A stretch of 64,000 nucleotides of DNA, from positions 31,805 to 95,804 of the forward strand of contig NZ_FMWL01000013.1 in assembly GCF_900103005.1 (NCBI RefSeq). The letters run 5' to 3'. The notes beneath the pieces are model-generated. The model saw only the letters and a program-made list of their open reading frames with translations, ran no database searches and had not been told where the DNA came from. Shown here in pieces: positions 18,541-31,225 of the stretch. Position 1 is the stretch's first letter; the number at the start of each line of letters is the position of its first letter. A program made the translations under genes and the position numbers. This stretch comes from Acidaminobacter hydrogenoformans DSM 2784. Its GTDB lineage: Bacteria > Bacillota > Clostridia > Peptostreptococcales > Acidaminobacteraceae.

Positions 18541-18951
18541 TTAGTTTTTTTCTACGATTCGGATTCTGTTGGTAGCCCGGCTGAGAGAATCCAGCGCCCG
18601 AGCGTAATCCAGTTCGCTGTCGCGCCTTTCAAGACGCTTCTGCGCGCGCTGAAGTGCGGCTTTGGCCCTGTTCATGTCAATTTCATCCGCCCACTCGGCA
18701 GAGTCCGTGACAACGGTTGTCTTCTCATAAGTTACGGTGACGAAGCCGCCGCTGCAGGACGCCTCCCTGAATTTCTCCTCGCCTTGTTTCCGAACTCGCA
18801 ATGAGCCTATGGCGACTGGCGCCACCATTTGCTCGTGGTCATTCATAATCGCCATATCGCCTTCGGTGGTTCTGAGAATGACCATGTCAACTTCCCCATC
18901 GAAAAACGTTCTGTCTGGCGTTACGATTTCAAGCATAAAATTAGTTGCCAC
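18541..18951 (-). CDS. atpC: F1Fo ATP synthase epsilon subunit
   Basis: Central-stalk subunit of the F1 sector, 136 residues: an N-terminal beta-sandwich (FMLEIVTPDRTFFDGEVDMV) and a C-terminal helical hairpin (RAKAALQRAQKRLE). It is the last gene of the atp operon, with GTG at 18951 six bases after GGAGGTGA. The C-terminal helices can act as a regulatory brake in this family. It is followed by the large terminator. Confidence 0.96.
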   Translation of the reverse strand: MATNFMLEIVTPDRTFFDGEVDMVILRTTEGDMAIMNDHEQMVAPVAIGSLRVRKQGEEKFREASCSGGFVTVTYEKTTVVTDSAEWADEIDMNRAKAALQRAQKRLERRDSELDYARALDSLSRATNRIRIVEKN

Positions 18952-18986
18952 CTGGGCTCACCTCCTGGAGATCGATCTGTTAAGCG

Positions 18987-20393
<1,407 letters not shown>

Positions 20394-20418
20394 TCAGTTG
20401 GTTCTTCAGGGACACTCC

Positions 20419-21297
20419 CTATTTGAGCGCTTCCGCGCCGCCGACAATTTCCGAGATTTCCTGCGTGATAGACGCTTGCCGCGCCTGGTTGAAGGTCAGC
20501 GTCAGGCTCTCAATAATATCTTCGGCGTTGTCGTTCGCGTTCTCCATAGCCAGGCGCCGAGCTGCCTGCTCCGCTGCCGCTGACTCGACAAGCCCGCCAT
20601 AAATCGTGCTTTCAATGTATTTTGGAATCACATAGCTGAGCACTGTTTCAGGGGATGGCTCGTAGACCATGTAGCTTTCGTCGTCGCCTTCCTCCTCAAC
20701 CGCTGTTTCCTCAACCTGTTCCTCCAACACCATAGGCAGCAGCTTCAGCATGACCGCCTCCTGAGAGATTGTGCTGACAAAACGCGTATAGACGAACTTA
20801 ATCTCATCAACCTCTTCCTGGGCATACAGCTTCAGAAGGTATTTGGCGATTTCCTGCGCGTCCGAATACTGCGGATTTTCAGAAATATAGACATATTCTC
20901 GAACCACGTCATATTCTCGCTTTGTAAAGCTATCTCTGGATTTTTTGCCGATGGTTATAACTTTTGCGCTGGATTTGTCCTGAATATCTTGAAACACCAG
21001 CTTCATTGCGTTGTTGTTGTACCCGCCGCAGAGTCCGCGGTCCGCAGTCACAACGACATAGATACTGTTCTTTACTTCTCTGTAGCCCAGAAACTCATGC
21101 TTCACATTCTTTTGAGTTTTCATGAGTTCTTGGACGGTTTCGAGAACAGTTTCGAAATATGGCCGCGTAATATCCATCCGGTCCCTGGTCCGCTTAAGCT
21201 TCGCAGTCGAAACAAGCTCCATGGCCTTTGTGATCTGCATGGTGGAGTTGACGCTCTTAATTTTGCGCTTAATGTCGCGCGTTCCCATTCCTGCCAC
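20419..21297 (-). CDS. atpG: F1Fo ATP synthase gamma subunit
   Basis: Rotating shaft of F1, 292 residues. The N-terminal helix MGTRDIKRKIKSVNSTMQITKAMELV and the C-terminal helix with MENANDNAEDIIESLTLTFNQARQASITQEISEI form the coiled coil, with DRGLCGGYNNNA between. GTG 21297 has GGAGGG seven bases upstream. There is an acidic insertion around residues 200-215 (EEQVEETAVEEEGDDE). Confidence 0.97.
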   Translation of the reverse strand: MAGMGTRDIKRKIKSVNSTMQITKAMELVSTAKLKRTRDRMDITRPYFETVLETVQELMKTQKNVKHEFLGYREVKNSIYVVVTADRGLCGGYNNNAMKLVFQDIQDKSSAKVITIGKKSRDSFTKREYDVVREYVYISENPQYSDAQEIAKYLLKLYAQEEVDEIKFVYTRFVSTISQEAVMLKLLPMVLEEQVEETAVEEEGDDESYMVYEPSPETVLSYVIPKYIESTIYGGLVESAAAEQAARRLAMENANDNAEDIIESLTLTFNQARQASITQEISEIVGGAEALK

Positions 21298-21328
21298 TAT
21301 CGATCCCTCCTAAGGTGACGTCTTCAGA

Positions 21329-22879
<1,551 letters not shown>

Positions 22880-22893
22880 TCATTTAGAAAGCT

Positions 22894-23436
22894 CTAAACG
22901 ACTACCAGCCGCAGCTCTTCCTTGATCTGTGCCAGCTTTTTGCGGACTGAGCCATCTATCATCCGGTCGCCAATCTCGATCACGACACCTGCAATGATGC
23001 TTTCATCCACAATGTTTACCAGCGATACCTTCTTACCTGCCTGCTTCGACAGTTTTTCCTCAAGAGCCTTCAGCTGCTGCTCTGTCATTTCGATCGATGT
23101 TCTGGCCCGGCCTTTGACCAAGCCTTGAGATTCATCCGCCATGACTTCGAATCTTTTTCGAATTTCTTTGAGCTCGCTTTCACGTCCCTTGTCAATGAGG
23201 ACTTTGATGAAACTCATCACATCCTTGGAGACGTTCTTCGCGAACACTTCCTCCATGGCAGACTTCTTATCCTGTTCCGTCATAGATGGGGCGAGGAACA
23301 GCTCGTTGAAGTCTGGGTTTTCAGCCAACGTGTCGGCGACAAACCCGAGATCGCGTCTGATTTCTTCCAGCTGGCCCAGCTCGACCGCGGCTTCCATCAG
23401 CGCTTCCGCATAGGCTTTCGCGACTAGTTGTGCCAT
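22894..23436 (-). CDS. atpH: F1Fo ATP synthase delta subunit
   Basis: Peripheral-stalk subunit (OSCP type) joining F1 to subunit b, 180 residues. It has the N-terminal helical bundle (VAKAYAEALMEAAVELGQLEEI) and the C-terminal signature VDESIIAGVVIEIGDRMIDGSVRKKL. ATG 23436 overlaps the end of atpF by 13 bases, showing translational coupling. Confidence 0.96.
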   Translation of the reverse strand: MAQLVAKAYAEALMEAAVELGQLEEIRRDLGFVADTLAENPDFNELFLAPSMTEQDKKSAMEEVFAKNVSKDVMSFIKVLIDKGRESELKEIRKRFEVMADESQGLVKGRARTSIEMTEQQLKALEEKLSKQAGKKVSLVNIVDESIIAGVVIEIGDRMIDGSVRKKLAQIKEELRLVVV

Positions 23437-23957
23437 GCTGTATCCCCTACCTCCTGAATGAATTGATCGATCAGAGCCTTGTGCTTGTTTCCGTCGATGT
23501 CTTTGTGAATGACTTTGGAAGCCGTGAGGATTGCCATGTCAGCAATATCATCTTTAAGCGCGTTGATCGCTTTGACTTTTTCCTGCTCGAGTTCCTTTTG
23601 GGTGGCTTCTCTGATTTCAGAAGCTTTATTCTCAGCTTCTTTAATTATATCAGCCATGCGCTTGTCTCCGCGCTGAACCGCCGCTCTGACGATTTCCTTG
23701 CCTTCATCCTCAGCATTCCTGATCTTGTGGGAATACTCTGAAATTAATTGATCTGCTTCCTGCTTTTTGAGTGCTGCTGCATCAAACTGGCTCTTGACCT
23801 CGTTTTCGCGTTTCTCCATAAATGCCGTTACCGGTTTGAAGAGAATTTTGCGAAGCACCAGGAACAAAATCAATGTGTTGACAATCTGAACCGCCAACAT
23901 CCAGTCTATTGCGACAAGACCCATTCTCAATTCGGAAGCGAGTACATACACATTCAT
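23424..23957 (-). CDS. atpF: F1Fo ATP synthase subunit b
   Basis: Peripheral stalk of Fo, 177 residues: one N-terminal membrane helix (about 18-40, WMLAVQIVNTLILFLVL), then a long charged coiled coil to the C-terminus. ATG 23957 has GGAGG eight bases upstream. There is a single b-type gene, so the stalk should be a homodimer. Confidence 0.95.
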   Translation of the reverse strand: MNVYVLASELRMGLVAIDWMLAVQIVNTLILFLVLRKILFKPVTAFMEKRENEVKSQFDAAALKKQEADQLISEYSHKIRNAEDEGKEIVRAAVQRGDKRMADIIKEAENKASEIREATQKELEQEKVKAINALKDDIADMAILTASKVIHKDIDGNKHKALIDQFIQEVGDTAWHN

Positions 23958-24004
23958 TTATTCTGCCTCCTTTTTGCGGATTTTCACAACTGGTCCTGTC
24001 TGAA

Positions 24005-25142
<1,138 letters not shown>

Positions 25143-25160
25143 CTATTTCAACATTCTTGA

Positions 25161-25862
25161 TTAGTCCATTGCCATGGAGACATATACCATTGTCAGCATG
25201 GTGAAAATAAACGATTGCAGCAGCCCCGAGAAGAGGTCAAAATAAATGTGAAACACAGCCGGGACGCCCACTGCAAGCAATGGGATGTTCAAATTGATCA
25301 GTGCTGATGTAAATCCGCCAAGGGCGCCATAGAGCAAACTCATGATAATCAAGCCGCCTACAATGTTGCCGAACAGACGAAACGACAGAGAAATTGGTGT
25401 CGCGACTTCACCCAACAGGTTGATTGGGAACAACAGGAAAAACGGTTCAAAAAATCCTTTGAGGTATTTTCCGACACCTTTTGACCTGATGCCAAAGGCG
25501 TGGATCATGAGAAAAGTAATCAATGCCAGCGCCAAGGTCGTATTGATGTCCGCTGTAGGCGGCCTTAGCCCCAGCAGTCCTGCCAGGTTGGCAACCGCAA
25601 GGAAAATCATCAGCGTACCAATATAAGGCGCAAACTTCATGTTCTTTTCTCCCATGGTCTGCTTGGTCAGATTATTGATCATTTTAACAATGGTCTCAAC
25701 GACAATCTGACGCTTTCCAGGCACCATCTGAAGATTTCTGGCGCCCAGCCAGGCGAGCAAAATGATCCCTGCCATGATCCACCATGTGACGGTCACCGTT
25801 TCAGTAACTTGAATCCCAAATGGCAATTCTACGATCCGTGGTCCAAATCCTTCAGTACCCAC
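25161..25862 (-). CDS. atpB: F1Fo ATP synthase subunit a
   Basis: Stator channel subunit of Fo, 233 residues with five or six membrane helices. The essential arginine is Arg162 in SLSFRLFGNIVGG, and the C-terminal helix SGLLQSFIFTMLTMVYVSMAMD is canonical. GTG 25862 is nine bases after GGAGG. It works against a mixed c ring if both c genes are used. Confidence 0.96.
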   Translation of the reverse strand: MGTEGFGPRIVELPFGIQVTETVTVTWWIMAGIILLAWLGARNLQMVPGKRQIVVETIVKMINNLTKQTMGEKNMKFAPYIGTLMIFLAVANLAGLLGLRPPTADINTTLALALITFLMIHAFGIRSKGVGKYLKGFFEPFFLLFPINLLGEVATPISLSFRLFGNIVGGLIIMSLLYGALGGFTSALINLNIPLLAVGVPAVFHIYFDLFSGLLQSFIFTMLTMVYVSMAMD

Positions 25863-25864
25863 TT

Positions 25865-26281
25865 CTATTCCTCCTTTCTTTTCGAAATGTTTTTTGATTT
25901 TGAACTTCCTGATAACAACTGCGTCATATAAATGATCAGTTTGACGGTCATAAGGCCCGCTACCATGCCAAGAACCTGGATCTGTTCTGACAGGATAGAA
26001 ACCAGAAGTGCGGCCGCAACCAGCGAAAACCGGATAAAATAGTGTACGGTGGCATAAGTCTGAGCTTTGCTTGGAGACATGGCGACTGCTTTTTCAATGG
26101 TCACACCGAGCTGTCTGAAATTCAGGATGCCAAGTGCAGTACCAAAAAGCAAACCCAGCAGGTAGGGTAAAACGCCACCTCTGAAAAAAATCAAAAAAAT
26201 GACGGCAAACACTGCCGCAAGCATCAGAGACCGGAGTGTCACTGTCCTCAGCAGCGCCTGAGTGGTTTGCACAGGCATCAC
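25865..26281 (-). CDS. atpI: ATP synthase subunit I family protein
   Basis: Small membrane protein of 138 residues with four hydrophobic helices, of the ATP synthase subunit I type found at the head of atp operons. The family has been proposed to help c-ring assembly or Mg2+ supply. It overlaps the stop of the preceding gene; either GTG 26281 or ATG 26278 may start it. The C-terminus is basic (SSKSKNISKRK). Weakly conserved, assigned from position and topology. Confidence 0.8.
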   Translation of the reverse strand: MMPVQTTQALLRTVTLRSLMLAAVFAVIFLIFFRGGVLPYLLGLLFGTALGILNFRQLGVTIEKAVAMSPSKAQTYATVHYFIRFSLVAAALLVSILSEQIQVLGMVAGLMTVKLIIYMTQLLSGSSKSKNISKRKEE

Positions 26282-26517
26282 TTCCTTTTGTTTGGGGGAT
26301 GGTCGTTTGTCTTTCTGAGAGCAAGCTTAAACAGTTCCATAAAAGCGGTTGCCGTACCAATCAAGACAAAAATAAGTAAAAAAATACCGTTGGTCCCAAC
26401 CTTATCATCCAGATAGCGTCCAATCAGAACACCACCCAGGATAGGTGTGATCATCATTAGTGCGACCTGGGACAACAGCGCGAGGTTTTCATACATTTTG
26501 AAGCTGTTCTTAGACAT
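26278..26517 (-). CDS. AtpZ/AtpI-type protein
   Basis: Two-helix membrane protein, 79 residues, of the putative F0F1-ATPase AtpZ family (ALLSQVALMMITPILGGVLIGRYLDDK and a second helix), the first gene of the operon. ATG 26517 is taken because the residues match the family from there; the frame opens further to 26646 with no ribosome site. AtpZ homologues have been linked to divalent cation transport for the ATP synthase. Confidence 0.78.
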   Translation of the reverse strand: MSKNSFKMYENLALLSQVALMMITPILGGVLIGRYLDDKVGTNGIFLLIFVLIGTATAFMELFKLALRKTNDHPPNKRK

Positions 26518-26737
26518 GTCTAATCCGCTCTCAATCTTATTTAGATGCAAGTAAGGCCATCCTAAGAATAACACAATTTTTGCCGAATGTGGATAGCTAA
26601 GTGTTGCGCAAATTCCCACTTTATGTAAATCTAAAGCAGTATACATGTTTTTTTGTTTACAAAAGTACGAATAATCTTAATATTTTCGTTTATATTTTAC
26701 AATATAATAGCGGCTTTCTTGTTAAGGAATTAACGTA

Positions 26738-26767
26738 ATTGTACTGCTGAATCAAATGCAATGTCAA
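26738..26767 (-). promoter_or_regulatory. Sigma-A-type promoter of the atp operon
   Basis: Minus strand perfect TTGACA, 18-base spacer, TACAAT. It leaves a leader of about 210 AT-rich bases before the AtpZ start (26518-26730), in which I see no gene or riboswitch. Confidence 0.7.
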
Positions 26768-26863
26768 GAGTTTGAAAAAGAATACATGCATACAACTGCT
26801 AAATTATGTGGTTTGTGACCAAAATGAAATAATTTAAATATTTTTAAAATTGATGTTGTCAAT

Positions 26864-26896
26864 AAAAAAACAGACACCTAATTGGGTCTGTTTTTA
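26864..26896 (-). terminator. Rho-independent terminator of wecB
   Basis: Stem AAACAGACCC / GGTGTCTGTTT with a 5-base loop, followed on the minus strand by T-rich sequence. It also has T-rich sequence on the plus side. Confidence 0.85.
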
Positions 26897-26917
26897 TATA
26901 TATATCTCACAAAATTT

Positions 26918-28054
26918 CTAATTCGCGTTCATTTCTGGTCTCAAAGTCTTCTTGATTCGCTCAACTATACGCTGTGAAGCCATACCATCACCATAAGGAT
27001 TCACGGCATTCGCCATGGCCTGATAGGCCTCAGGTATTGTCAACAAAGCTTCGCACATGGAAATTATTGTCTCCTTCTCAACGCCTGCCAGTTTTACAGT
27101 CCCGGCATCTACCGCTTCCGGGCGTTCCGTCTCTCTTCTCAGAACCAAAACCGGCTTGCCCAGCGCCGGTGCTTCCTCCTGTATCCCGCCAGAGTCCGTC
27201 AAGATCAGCCAGGATTTCGCCATGAGATGCGCAAAAGGCTCGTAATCCAGAGGTTCAATCCTGTGAATCCGGTCGCAGCCTTCAAAATGCGCCGCCGCAA
27301 TTTCCCTAACTGCTGGATTTTTATGCATGGGGAATATGAGCTCAACCTCAGGATACCGGTCGACAATCTCTCTCACAGCGCCAAAGATCGCATGCATAGG
27401 TTCTCCCAGATTTTCGCGCCTGTGTGCTGTCAGGAGGATGACCTTTTTGTGGTCGTAATCAATATCCTGGAGCTCAGGTACATCAAAAACGTAGTCTGGC
27501 CGAACGACACTGAGCAGCGCGTCAATAACTGTATTTCCCGTTTTCAGAATCCCAGCGCTGTCAACACCCTCGTTCAAGAGATTCTGCACATTCTGAGCCG
27601 TAGGGGAAAAATGGAGGTCAGCGAGCCTTCCCGTGAGACAGCGATTCATTTCTTCCGGAAACGGCGAGAATTTGTCAAAGCTTCTGAGCCCTGCTTCGAC
27701 GTGACCGACTCGAGCGCCTTGATAATACGCCGCCAGTGCCGCTGAGAACGTCGTTGTGGTGTCGCCGTGAACCAGCACCATTTCCGGCCTGAATTCCCGG
27801 ATGACAGGCTCCAGGCCTTTCAAAACACGACAGGTGATGTCTGACAGCCCCTGACCCGCCTGCATAATATCAAGATCATAATCCGGTGATATCCCAAAGA
27901 GTGACAGCACCTGATCCAGCATTTCCCTGTGCTGAGCCGTCACGCAGATGCGTGCGTCAAAAGCCGGATCTGCCGCCAGGGCTTTAACCACCGGCGCCAT
28001 TTTTACAGCCTCTGGTCGTGTTCCAAAGACAGAAAGGACTCTTATTCTTTCCAC
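26918..28054 (-). CDS. wecB: UDP-N-acetylglucosamine 2-epimerase (non-hydrolysing)
   Basis: Converts UDP-GlcNAc to UDP-ManNAc for teichoic acid or envelope polysaccharide. The 378-residue product has VFGTRPEAVKMAPVV at the start, VHGDTTTTFSAALAAYY, GHVEAGLRS, and the C-terminal LTDSGGIQEEAPALGKPVLVLR nucleotide-binding region. GTG 28054 overlaps tagO by 13 bases, so the two are coupled. The pair supplies the linkage-unit precursor of wall polymers. Confidence 0.96.
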   Translation of the reverse strand: MERIRVLSVFGTRPEAVKMAPVVKALAADPAFDARICVTAQHREMLDQVLSLFGISPDYDLDIMQAGQGLSDITCRVLKGLEPVIREFRPEMVLVHGDTTTTFSAALAAYYQGARVGHVEAGLRSFDKFSPFPEEMNRCLTGRLADLHFSPTAQNVQNLLNEGVDSAGILKTGNTVIDALLSVVRPDYVFDVPELQDIDYDHKKVILLTAHRRENLGEPMHAIFGAVREIVDRYPEVELIFPMHKNPAVREIAAAHFEGCDRIHRIEPLDYEPFAHLMAKSWLILTDSGGIQEEAPALGKPVLVLRRETERPEAVDAGTVKLAGVEKETIISMCEALLTIPEAYQAMANAVNPYGDGMASQRIVERIKKTLRPEMNAN

Positions 28055-29100
28055 AGATTTTCCTCGCTTTCTTCAAGCATCAGCCTCTCCCGGCTGATGG
28101 ACCGCCTGATAGGAATGAGAATGAGAAGCGCGGCCGCTGCCAGCGCTACCGTCATGGAGCCTATAGCGCCCTGAATCAGGAAGATTCCGGACAGGCCCAG
28201 AAGGACGCTGATGAAGTACATGGCCAGGACGACCGTCCTCTGATGATAGCCCAGGGACAACAGCCGGTGATGCAGGTGCCCCTTGTCCGCCTCCATAATT
28301 GGCCTGCCGCTCAAAAACCGCCTCAAGATCGCAAAGGTCGTATCAAAGATTGGAAGTCCAAGGGCGAGAACAGGCGCGGCAAACACCAGGAATGTCGCAC
28401 CTTTGATTGAGCCGTCAATAGAGGTTGCTGCAAGTATAAAGCCAAGAAACAGCGAACCGGTATCCCCCATGAAAATTTTGGCAGGATTGAAATTGTAGGG
28501 CAAAAAACCTACACAGCTGCCAACGATTAATATTGTAACCAGCGCTGTTTCCATGCGACCGTTGACAATGGCAACGTAGGCCAGGGACGCAGCCGCTATT
28601 ATGGATATGCCTGCAGCGAGGCCATCCAGGCCATCAATCAAATTGACAGTATTGGTGATTCCGACAATCCAGAATATTGTAATTGGCAAACTCAGCATGC
28701 CAACGTAAATCATTTCAGAAGCGCCAAAATAATTCGTCAAAAAATCGATTCTGGTCCCGCTGAAGTAGAGAATCAGCGCCGCGAGGATCTGAGCAGCCAG
28801 CTTAAGCTTTGCTGAAATGGGCCGCATGTCGTCTATAACTCCTGTGATGACAATGATCAGGGCCCCAGCGATCAGCCCCAGTTCTTTGATTCCGGACATG
28901 GTATTGAACGCGAGATAGGTTGCCATAAACGCAACAAAAATTGCCAGACCACCTAAGCGCGGAATGGGCTTGGAATGCACCCTCCGTTCATCCTTGGGTA
29001 CATCAATAGCCCCCACCGCATGGGCAATCCGGATCGCGATTGGCGTCATAAGGTAACTGATCATAACGGACATTACAAACGGCAAAAATAAATTGTACAA
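28042..29100 (-). CDS. tagO: Undecaprenyl-phosphate GlcNAc-1-phosphate transferase
   Basis: Polytopic enzyme (MraY/WecA/TagO family) that loads GlcNAc-1-P onto undecaprenyl phosphate, the first step of wall teichoic acid-type polymers. About ten helices are visible, with VPKDERRVHSKPIPRLGG, ITGVIDDMRP, NLIDGLDGLAAG and FMGDTGSLFLGF. The TTG at 29100, seven bases after AGAGGT, is preferred; a GTG three codons upstream (29109) touches the ribosome site. It is followed by overlapping wecB. Confidence 0.94.
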   Translation of the reverse strand: MYNLFLPFVMSVMISYLMTPIAIRIAHAVGAIDVPKDERRVHSKPIPRLGGLAIFVAFMATYLAFNTMSGIKELGLIAGALIIVITGVIDDMRPISAKLKLAAQILAALILYFSGTRIDFLTNYFGASEMIYVGMLSLPITIFWIVGITNTVNLIDGLDGLAAGISIIAAASLAYVAIVNGRMETALVTILIVGSCVGFLPYNFNPAKIFMGDTGSLFLGFILAATSIDGSIKGATFLVFAAPVLALGLPIFDTTFAILRRFLSGRPIMEADKGHLHHRLLSLGYHQRTVVLAMYFISVLLGLSGIFLIQGAIGSMTVALAAAALLILIPIRRSISRERLMLEESEENLWKE

Positions 29101-29287
29101 TACACACACCTCTTATAAGGAACGCCGCCAAAATGCCGAAGGCCAGACATTCAAATTCAGTCTCATTTTATCATGATTTGCCTGACTTTCAACTTAATCA
29201 TTGATATTTGTAAATCTATTGTGACTTAGTGGTAGTACAACCCGACAAGAGGAATAATCATATTGAAGTTCACGCAAAATACAAACC

Positions 29288-29776
29288 TCATAGCCTGTTG
29301 CTGAGAGAATCATCCTCGTCGACCCATTCACGCGCCACATCCACAATCCTGAAGCTGTCCCGGTCATCCCGAATGATGACTCTGGCAATGCCCGCATTGA
29401 TGACCAGGCGCTTACACATACTGCAGGAGGTCGCGTTTGGCACATAGCCGCCAGCTGACATTTCAATGCCCACCAGGTATAAATCCGCGCCAATCATATC
29501 CCGTCTCGCCGCAGAGATTATAGCATTTGCTTCCGCGTGCACCGAGCGGCACTTTTCGTACATCTGACCGCTTGGAATATTAAGCCTCATACGTTCACAA
29601 TAACCCAGCTCAATACAGTTTGCGCGGCCTCTGGGCGCGCCAGTATATCCCGTCGCAATAATTTCATCATTCTTGACGAGAATAGCGCCGTAATTGCGCC
29701 TTAAGCACGTCCCCCTCGCCAGGACAGTCTCTGCAATGTCCAAATAATAATTGGTTTTATCTCGCCTTGTCGCCAA
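29288..29776 (-). CDS. comEB: dCMP deaminase family protein (ComEB-type)
   Basis: Zinc cytidine/deoxycytidylate deaminase, 162 residues, which makes dUMP from dCMP. The catalytic HAEANAI has His80 (Zn) and Glu82 (proton shuttle); Cys118 and Cys121 in TSCSMC complete the zinc site. TTG 29776 is six bases after GGAGGG. Its place between upp and tagO matches many Firmicutes. Confidence 0.93.
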   Translation of the reverse strand: MATRRDKTNYYLDIAETVLARGTCLRRNYGAILVKNDEIIATGYTGAPRGRANCIELGYCERMRLNIPSGQMYEKCRSVHAEANAIISAARRDMIGADLYLVGIEMSAGGYVPNATSCSMCKRLVINAGIARVIIRDDRDSFRIVDVAREWVDEDDSLSNRL

Positions 29777-29882
29777 AAGAAACCCTCCCCTGCTGCTCAC
29801 AACTCAAGGCGGCACACATGGCACCTCTTGAGGCAAATCTGCCTTAAAGCCCTGTCCGGGCATGCGTCAAGCGCCTCAATCG

Positions 29883-29924
29883 AAAAAAAGGACAGCAGTT
29901 GTGTTTAACGCAACAGACTGTCCT
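29883..29924 (-). terminator. Rho-independent terminator of upp
   Basis: Minus strand stem AGGACAGTCTGTTG / CAACTGCTGTCCT with a small internal mismatch, followed by seven T. It lies 20 bases after the upp stop. Confidence 0.9.
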
Positions 29925-29944
29925 GACGACCTTTCTGACCTTGA

Positions 29945-30574
29945 CTATTTCGTGCCGAAAAGTCTGTCCCCGGCATCTCCGAGGCCCGGTACAATGTAGG
30001 CGTGATCATTGAGCTTTTCATCAATTGCCGCTACAAAAATATCCACGTCCGGATGTTCACTGTGAACCGCCGCAATCCCCTCAGGGCATGAAATTATGGA
30101 GATCAGCTTGATATTTCTCGCGCCTCTGTTTTTGATGAATCTGATGGCCGCTCTGGCGGAGCCGCCTGTCGCAAGCATTGGATCCAAAACGAGAAGATCC
30201 CTTTCAGGAACGTCTGAAGGCAGCTTGCAGTAATACTCCACTGGATTAAGCGTTTCAGGATCTCTGTAAAGGCCTACGTGACCGACCTTTGCTGCAGGCA
30301 GCAGTGAAAGGAACCCGTCAACCATACCCAGGCCAGCTCTCAGAATTGGAACAATCGCAAGTTTTCTGCCTGCGATTGCCTTACCTTTCATGACGCAGAT
30401 TGGCGTCTCAACCTCGACATCCTCAAGGGGAAGCTCTCTGGTCACTTCGTAGGCCATGAGCATGGAGACCTCTTTGATGAGCTCACGGAATTCTTTAGCC
30501 CCTGTGTTTTTGTCCCGGATCAGAGTCAATTTATGTTGGATCAGGGGATGGTTTAGTTCAAATACCTTATTCAT
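29945..30574 (-). CDS. upp: Uracil phosphoribosyltransferase
   Basis: Pyrimidine salvage: uracil plus PRPP gives UMP. The 209-residue product has the PRPP loop [10 protein letters not shown] (131-140) and the uracil-binding C-terminus [20 protein letters not shown] 30574 has AAAGGAG upstream. The open frame extends to 30742 across rpiB but lacks any ribosome site. It is the last gene of the rpiB-upp unit. Confidence 0.97.
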   Translation of the reverse strand: MNKVFELNHPLIQHKLTLIRDKNTGAKEFRELIKEVSMLMAYEVTRELPLEDVEVETPICVMKGKAIAGRKLAIVPILRAGLGMVDGFLSLLPAAKVGHVGLYRDPETLNPVEYYCKLPSDVPERDLLVLDPMLATGGSARAAIRFIKNRGARNIKLISIISCPEGIAAVHSEHPDVDIFVAAIDEKLNDHAYIVPGLGDAGDRLFGTK

Positions 30575-30674
30575 CTGAATTCTCCTTTCAAATTCGGCGC
30601 CGTCGCAGCCGTAGAGCGTCTTTTTTATATAGAATTGGCTTGAAAATCTTTGTAAAAGTTTAAGCAGTGCCCAC

Positions 30675-31124
30675 TTATTTTGGATATTTGGCTTCGATCG
30701 CGGTAAGCAAATCCACCCTGCGCTCGTGACGCCCGCCTTCAAAAGGTGTAGCTATAAAAGTTTCAACGATTTTAAGCGCCAGGCCAACACCCACAACGCG
30801 GCCACCCAGGCTCAAAACATTGGCATTGTTGTGAAGCCTCGCCATTTCGGCGCTGTAGGTCTCAGACACCACAGCTGCACGGATTCCTTTTACTTTGTTG
30901 GCCGCCATAGCAATCCCCTGACCAGTGCCGCAGACCACAATGCCGAGCTCTGCTGCCCCTGAGGCCACCGCTTCAGCCACCGTTTCGCCGTAAACCGGAT
31001 AATCCACTGAATCCAGCGAATGGGTTCCAAAATCCTTTACCACTATGTTTTTACCTTTAAGATACTTTGAAATTTCTTCTTTCAATTCATAACCGCCGTG
31101 GTCACTGCCAATCGCTATGATCAT
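30675..31124 (-). CDS. rpiB: Ribose-5-phosphate isomerase B
   Basis: Interconverts ribose-5-P and ribulose-5-P, 149 residues. It shows [14 protein letters not shown] at the start (His9) and the catalytic Cys65 in [17 protein letters not shown], with [15 protein letters not shown] downstream. ATG 31124 follows GGGAGG. It lies between sua5 and upp. Confidence 0.96.
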   Translation of the reverse strand: MIIAIGSDHGGYELKEEISKYLKGKNIVVKDFGTHSLDSVDYPVYGETVAEAVASGAAELGIVVCGTGQGIAMAANKVKGIRAAVVSETYSAEMARLHNNANVLSLGGRVVGVGLALKIVETFIATPFEGGRHERRVDLLTAIEAKYPK

Positions 31125-31225
31125 AACTGCCTCCCTAAACTCAATCCTACAAAAGTCATAAATAACCTTAAATAGCCTTCACAAGCCGTTAAAAATATCA
31201 TACACCATTTTAACTCTATTTTGCC

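Noticed and set aside
30575..30742. 56-codon N-terminal extension of Upp overlapping rpiB
   Set aside because: No ribosome site, and Upp proteins begin at [10 protein letters not shown].
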